Part shown: piece after piece, positions 6,890-10,328 of the stretch
Layout of the letters: the number at the start of each line of letters is the position of its first letter
Position numbering within the stretch: position 1 is the stretch's first letter
Assembly: GCA_020025755.1 (NCBI GenBank)
Contig: JAHHRO010000055.1
Coordinates: 1-10,328, forward strand
DNA from: Butyricicoccus sp.
Lineage (GTDB): Bacteria > Bacillota > Clostridia > Oscillospirales > Butyricicoccaceae
Direction of reading: 5' to 3'
Length of the DNA: 10,328 bases
Position numbers and translations under genes: made by a program
Notes under the pieces: generated by a model
What the model was told of the DNA's origin: nothing
What the model saw: the letters and a program-made list of their open reading frames with translations, nothing else
Database searches by the model: none

Positions 6890-8710
6890 TCAATATTTCT
6901 CATACTGCTGCCTTGCGCTCACCATACCGTTTACATCAGTCATTCTATCCGCTATGTATTCGCCATGGCTTGTATTTTGCGGCAGAGCAGCAAAGCTCCC
7001 GTACCCCGAGGGGTCTTCCAGCTTGAATCCTGCCACCAGATCCTTCATCATCTGTGCCTGTCCGGAAAGTTCTTCACTGGCAGCAGCACTTTCTTCTGCC
7101 GTAGCCGAGTTGGTCTGAATCACGCTGGAAATCTGATCAAAGCTTGCTGTCACCTCAGCGACAGCGTTGTTCAATTTCTCTGTCTCAGCTGTCACGCCCT
7201 CCACCGCGGTATTTGTCTTATCCGCACGGGAAACAACTTTAATCAGGGATTCAGCCGTTTTCTTAGCCAGATCACTTCCCTTGTTTACTGCTGTCATGGA
7301 GGCTTCGATCAGAAGTGCAGATTCCTTAGACGCATCCGCAGAGTGGGCAGCAAGGCTGCGCACTTCATCTGCTACTACCGCAAAGCCCTTTCCTGCGCTG
7401 CCAGCTCGTGCGGCTTCCACTGCGGCATTCAGTGCCAGAATATTGGTCTGGAAAGCGATGTCCTCAATCGTCTTCATAATTTTTTCGATTCGGGTAGATT
7501 TTTCGTCGATTTCCTCCATTGCATTGAGCATATCCTGCATATGGTCGTTGCACTCCATAAGTGCCTGTGCAGCCTGCTCCATTTCGCCATGAGCTTCATC
7601 CGAATGCTCGGCAGCAGATTTGATAGCGACCGAGATATCCTGCACGGTTGCAGCCAGTTCCTCCATGGAGCTGGCCTGCTCAGTAGAGCCCTGCGCCAGA
7701 GCCTGTGCACCGTTAGAAACCTGCTCGCTTCCCGAAGAAACCTGCTCGGCAGACTGGTTGATCTGTACCAGCGTATCATTCATTTGGATACGGAGCGTTT
7801 TCAAAGAACGAAGCAGCGATTCATAGCTTCCCACATAAGCGTCTGCCGCCTGTGTCCGGATCGTAAAATTTCCTTTGGAAAAATTGTCCAGTACATGAAC
7901 CAGATCCAGAATGATCTTTTTCTGAAAGGATACCAGGGTTCGGATATTATCTGCCAGCGCACCCAGCTCGTTCAACGAGGAATAGTTCATATCGATAGAC
8001 TCCAGATCACCCTGCGCCAGTTTCTCGCTGGCTTTCATGACCTCATCCAAAGCCTGATTCAATTCCTTTGTGATCTGGTAACTGACGGTGATGGCGAAGG
8101 CACTTCCCGCCAAAAGCACGAGGATCAGCAGCCCTGAGGCGATTTTTTGGTTTCTGTATGCCTCATCAATCATTTTTTCGGCATGTTCTTCTGCATAACG
8201 CTGGATTTCGGTCATGTGATCCATCATTGGATTGATGACATTGGGGACATATTCGTCCGCGATCAAATGGTACACTCTCTTTTTGCCCTCACCGTCCAAA
8301 TCCGTCCCAGAAAGGCTGAAAATTTCATCACGATAAGCTTTTCCTTTCGCGGCAATTTCATCCACGGCATCCAGCATGGCAGGATCTCCCTGAAAATGCT
8401 TACGGATCTCTGCCAATCTTTCTTCTCGGACTCGACTAAAATTGTCCGCAGCCTCCTGCAAGATCTCCTGTGTTTTCTGCGGACTTTCTTCCAGGACCGC
8501 CTTAAACAGGTTTGCTCGGCCAAACTGCATATCCTTTCGCGCATCTGCAGCAGCAACCGTGACTGCGTAATCTTCGTGGTAAAAATCAGTGAGTGCTTTT
8601 CCCACATGTCTCAGCTCGATCAATGCCATCAAACTTCCAATGGCAAAGAGAACCAGAATGGCAATGTAGGAAAACCGCAATCGATTTTTGATTTGCATTT
8701 TCTTAAACAT
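6890..8710 (-). CDS. Methyl-accepting chemotaxis protein, transmembrane, two HAMP regions
   Basis: The product is 606 aa. A membrane helix (about 13-32) is followed by an extracytoplasmic helical sensor (about 33-188), whose long amphipathic helices suit a four-helix-bundle ligand domain. A second membrane helix spans about 190-210. A HAMP domain (about 211-264) and a second HAMP-like segment (about 268-318, with LDNFSKGNF) lead into the signalling coiled coil. The hairpin tip is near-perfect for the family: IEDIAFQTNILALNAAVEAA, then GKGFAVVADEVRSLA (415-454). It contacts CheA and CheW. There is no CheR-tethering pentapeptide; the tail after about 570 is polar and flexible. AGGAGG just upstream of ATG 8710 supports the start. 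It shares an operon with the CheW-like gene. Confidence 0.95.
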   Translation of the reverse strand: MFKKMQIKNRLRFSYIAILVLFAIGSLMALIELRHVGKALTDFYHEDYAVTVAAADARKDMQFGRANLFKAVLEESPQKTQEILQEAADNFSRVREERLAEIRKHFQGDPAMLDAVDEIAAKGKAYRDEIFSLSGTDLDGEGKKRVYHLIADEYVPNVINPMMDHMTEIQRYAEEHAEKMIDEAYRNQKIASGLLILVLLAGSAFAITVSYQITKELNQALDEVMKASEKLAQGDLESIDMNYSSLNELGALADNIRTLVSFQKKIILDLVHVLDNFSKGNFTIRTQAADAYVGSYESLLRSLKTLRIQMNDTLVQINQSAEQVSSGSEQVSNGAQALAQGSTEQASSMEELAATVQDISVAIKSAAEHSDEAHGEMEQAAQALMECNDHMQDMLNAMEEIDEKSTRIEKIMKTIEDIAFQTNILALNAAVEAARAGSAGKGFAVVADEVRSLAAHSADASKESALLIEASMTAVNKGSDLAKKTAESLIKVVSRADKTNTAVEGVTAETEKLNNAVAEVTASFDQISSVIQTNSATAEESAAASEELSGQAQMMKDLVAGFKLEDPSGYGSFAALPQNTSHGEYIADRMTDVNGMVSARQQYEKY

Positions 8711-8767
8711 TTCTTAGTCTCCTCCTGAATACTATATGCATCAAGTGCTATACTCGATTTTATTGTT

Positions 8768-8776
8768 ATGATACCA
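8768..8776 (-). promoter_or_regulatory. Possible extended -10 promoter of the receptor operon
   Basis: On the minus strand TGG-TATCAT (8776-8768) is an extended -10 element about 58 nt before the receptor start, with no recognisable -35 hexamer. The motility sigma factor pattern (TAAA then GCCGATAA) is not visible. The missing -35 and the boxes just upstream suggest an activated promoter. Confidence 0.3.
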
Positions 8777-8782
8777 TACAAA

Positions 8783-8833
8783 TCTTACCATCCACTTAAA
8801 GCAAATCTTAAAAATTCTTATTTTTGATTCTTA
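8783..8833 (-). promoter_or_regulatory. Five TAAGA-like boxes at about 11-bp spacing upstream of the receptor gene
   Basis: On the minus strand, TAAGA occurs starting at 8833, 8820, 8810 and 8787, with TAAGT at 8798. The steps are 13, 10, 12 and 11 bp, close to one helical turn, so all boxes face the same side of the DNA. Two share a longer match, TAAGATTTG. Direct repeats at 11-bp spacing are typical of OmpR/PhoB-type response regulators. The AT-rich setting makes a chance array possible. Confidence 0.35.
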
Positions 8834-8895
8834 TGCAAAAAATAAAGCGAGACTATCGAGCCCAGACGGGTGGTATTCTCACTTGACTGAATGAT

Positions 8896-9738
8896 TCATT
8901 CCCCCTTGTTCTGCGGCAGAACTTGACAGCGTCGCGCAATGACTGCAAATCTTCCATTTTCCGTATGGTAAGCACAGGTGGAGAGGGTGAGAAGTTGATC
9001 CCCATACTGCACGGATACGCCGGTATCGTAAATGGCTTTTTCCCGATAGATGCGAATCGCCTTGTTAAACGCATCTGTATCGGCTGCTTCGATAAAATTA
9101 TAATACTTGAAGCAGGTATCACTTTTATTATAAACATGGTCAAAAAAAGCAGCCAAAACCTCATACTCGCGGTGCTCGTATAAAGTGTCAAATTGGATAA
9201 CCGGGTGTTCCCTCCAATAGGCCGCATCCTTGTAATTCAAGATCGAGCCAAACATAGTCTTATTTTTCATGTTGTGTCCATACAATATAAGATTATCGCT
9301 TTCAGCAGAGCAGCGATGATCCATAAAGATCGTGCCGGCTCTACTATATTCTCCTTCAAAATTCAGTTGCAGATATTTTTCCGGATCATTGGGCGTGTGC
9401 ATCACAGGATAATTTACATTGGTATTGTCAATTTTGATCCATCCATAGAACTCGGGATTTTGCTGTGCCAGCTCTGCATACTGCGACAGTATAGCAGGAG
9501 CATACACGGCTGTCTGCGGATCCTGTGCTCGCAGAGGAATGCGGCTGCCTCTCTCTGCAGCGGCGGCCTCTGCTTTGGCTTCCATCGTTTCGAATTTTTC
9601 TTGCGCTATGTCCAGCCGGCTGGCTTCATAGAACGCTTGCAAGGCAAATACAGCAGAAACGATCAACAGAAGAATCGGCAATTCAATAGACCAGAGCCGC
9701 TTTTTAGGCTCCTTCTTCCGAGAAAACAGAAGCTTCAT
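8896..9738 (-). CDS. srtB: Class B sortase
   Basis: The product is a 280-aa cysteine transpeptidase that cleaves a sorting motif in a surface protein and joins it to peptidoglycan outside the membrane. A basic N-terminus and one membrane helix (about 18-37) anchor it with the catalytic domain outside. NPEFYGWIKIDNTNVNYPV (94-112) is the class B hallmark, followed by LILYGHN with catalytic H155, TLSTC with C255, and NGRFAVIARR with R263 as the expected arginine. The triad is complete and the length is usual. ATG 9738 is chosen because GGGGGAG lies 7 nt upstream; an in-frame ATG at 9762 would add eight residues. It lies 105 nt after a TPKTG wall protein on the same strand, so that protein is the likely substrate. 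In Clostridioides difficile, SrtB uses (S/P)PxTG motifs, which fits. Confidence 0.95.
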   Translation of the reverse strand: MKLLFSRKKEPKKRLWSIELPILLLIVSAVFALQAFYEASRLDIAQEKFETMEAKAEAAAAERGSRIPLRAQDPQTAVYAPAILSQYAELAQQNPEFYGWIKIDNTNVNYPVMHTPNDPEKYLQLNFEGEYSRAGTIFMDHRCSAESDNLILYGHNMKNKTMFGSILNYKDAAYWREHPVIQFDTLYEHREYEVLAAFFDHVYNKSDTCFKYYNFIEAADTDAFNKAIRIYREKAIYDTGVSVQYGDQLLTLSTCAYHTENGRFAVIARRCQVLPQNKGE

Positions 9739-9774
9739 CCTTTCGCTCCCCCCTTCACACATGTTATAACGGAT

Positions 9775-9808
9775 AAGACGGCGGCAGAAGCATCTCCGCC
9801 ACCGTCTT
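9775..9808 (-). promoter_or_regulatory. Intercistronic hairpin between wall protein and sortase genes
   Basis: On the minus strand a 15-bp stem (AAGACGGTGGCGGAG with TTCTGCCGCCGTCTT, three G-U pairs) closes an ATGC loop. On the plus strand the same positions contain C-A mismatches, so the structure is best formed by the minus-strand transcript. No T-run follows, so it looks less like a full terminator than a partial block or an RNA-stability element that would keep sortase expression below that of the wall protein. Confidence 0.55.
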
Positions 9809-9843
9809 TTACCTTGTCTGTAATATATCTTTCACCGCCCCAA

Positions 9844-10328
9844 CTATATCCTTTTCTTTCCCAAACGCACGAGCAGCAGTACGATTGCACTGCACAGGAA
9901 AATAAGACTCAGGGAAGTCCACAGTGCTATGTGGCTGGTGTCTCCTGTTTTAGGGGTGTCGTCAGGCTGATCCGGTATGTCGGGTTGAACCGGTATATCA
10001 GGCTGATCCGGTATGTCGGGCCGGTTCGGTATATCAGGCTGATACGGTGTGTCGGGCTCAACCGGTATGTTAGGCTGAACTGGTATATCAGGCTGAGCCG
10101 GTGGGTCTGACCGTCTTGGTGGGTCTGACCGTCTTGGTGGGTCTGACCGTCTTGGTGGGTCTGACCGTCTTGGTGGGTCTGACCGTCTCGGTGGGTCTGA
10201 CCGTCTCGGTGGGTCTGACTGATCCGGAGTGTCATGCTGGTCTGGTACACTGGGTTTAACCGGACCATCGGGCACATCTGGCACGCTGGGTTTAACCGGA
10301 CCATCGGGTACATCTGGCACGCTGGGTT
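9844..10328 (-). CDS. Sortase-anchored proline-rich wall protein, N-terminus outside window
   Basis: Only the last 160 or so residues are present; the frame stays open to the window edge. The C-terminus is a cell-wall sorting signal: TPKTG (9957-9943), a hydrophobic span (about 20 residues), then the basic tail RLGKKRI. The motif is TPKTG rather than LPxTG, as expected for a class B sortase that accepts an xPxTG site, and such a sortase is encoded next. The visible rest is a proline-rich, probably extended stalk of three repeat blocks: DVPDGPVKPSVP units, RRSDPP units, and units of the xQPDIP type. Proline recurs every few residues and the middle block is arginine-rich. The wall stalk probably lifts a missing N-terminal domain from the surface. 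Its role (adhesin or other) cannot be told from this part. Confidence 0.88.
   Translation of the reverse strand, partial: PSVPDVPDGPVKPSVPDVPDGPVKPSVPDQHDTPDQSDPPRRSDPPRRSDPPRRSDPPRRSDPPRRSDPPRRSDPPAQPDIPVQPNIPVEPDTPYQPDIPNRPDIPDQPDIPVQPDIPDQPDDTPKTGDTSHIALWTSLSLIFLCSAIVLLLVRLGKKRI
9965..10108 (-). repeat. Four 36-bp repeat units, hexapeptide xQPDIP type
   Basis: Units 9965-10000, 10001-10036, 10037-10072 and 10073-10108 each start GGCTGA on the plus strand. Each consists of two diverged 18-bp half-units, each encoding a six-residue unit such as DQPDIP, VQPDIP, NRPDIP, YQPDIP or VEPDTP. The divergence between units suggests an older array than the RRSDPP block. Confidence 0.85.
10100..10218 (-). 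repeat. 18-bp tandem repeats encoding RRSDPP
   Basis: Six full units at 10100-10207 and a partial seventh to 10218. The first four are identical and the last two differ only at the final base (a proline third position, CCA to CCG). Near-identity shows recent expansion. The unit is a multiple of three, so copy-number change would alter stalk length without frameshift. Confidence 0.95.
10250..10328 (-). repeat. 36-bp repeats encoding a 12-residue DVPDGPVKPSVP unit, continuing past the edge
   Basis: Two units, 10250-10285 and 10286-10321, differ at one base, and a third begins at the window edge. Each encodes a 12-residue P- and V-rich unit. The near-identity again indicates recent duplication; the full copy number is not visible. 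Confidence 0.9.

Noticed and set aside
6965..8137. 390-codon plus-strand frame opposite the chemoreceptor
   Set aside because: Antisense to a highly conserved receptor signalling domain; the product is rich in C, H, S and L with no domain.
8834..8895. Possible terminator after the sortase gene (T-rich stretch on the minus strand)
   Set aside because: TTTATTTTTT is present, but I could not build a stem longer than about 3-4 bp before it.
10100..10218. CRISPR-like appearance of the regular short repeats
   Set aside because: Units are directly adjacent with no spacers, are 18 bp, and keep an open reading frame encoding RRSDPP within a wall protein.

Overview
The base composition is fairly GC-rich. 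The window carries a class B sortase with a sortase-anchored wall protein, a lipoprotein with a classic lipobox, strong GGAG-type ribosome binding sites and a methyl-accepting chemotaxis protein. Together these point to a motile or chemosensory Gram-positive anaerobe of the Clostridia, probably near the Oscillospiraceae/Butyricicoccaceae. That placement is inference; there is no rRNA or other marker gene here.

Layout. (1) 1-527 has no convincing protein gene. It holds a run of hairpins, one with a GCAA tetraloop, a 67-bp imperfect direct repeat and a strong terminator, and may be a structured RNA or multicopy intergenic element. (2) 528-2007, minus strand: a two-gene operon of a 253-aa lipoprotein followed by a DUF434/DUF5616 (COG2454-like) protein whose C-terminal half looks like a NYN/PIN-type fold. 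(3) 2008-2442: divergent control region with a near-consensus sigma-A promoter for the plus-strand operon and a perfect 8-4-8 palindrome over its predicted transcription start. (4) 2443-6323, plus strand: two overlapping ABC exporter half-transporter genes (CydDC/PefCD-like heterodimer) and a small DUF454 (YbaN-like) membrane protein. The second ABC gene carries an in-frame 51-bp tandem duplication. (5) 6330-6367: a perfect 17-bp-stem hairpin between convergent operons. (6) 6437-8710, minus strand: a chemoreceptor with two HAMP regions, followed after 12-18 nt by a small, cysteine-rich, CheW-like protein. Upstream are five TAAGA-like boxes at about helical spacing. (7) 8896-10328, minus strand: a proline-rich cell-wall protein, cut by the window edge, with three blocks of 36/18-bp repeats and a TPKTG sorting signal. 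Its likely dedicated class B sortase follows, separated by a strong intercistronic hairpin.

How they work together. The sortase and TPKTG protein form a substrate-enzyme pair. The ABC pair plus DUF454 protein form one efflux operon probably controlled by a trans-acting repressor. The receptor and CheW-like protein form a sensory pair. I see no link between these modules beyond adjacency. No tRNA, rRNA, CRISPR, insertion sequence or phage gene was found.
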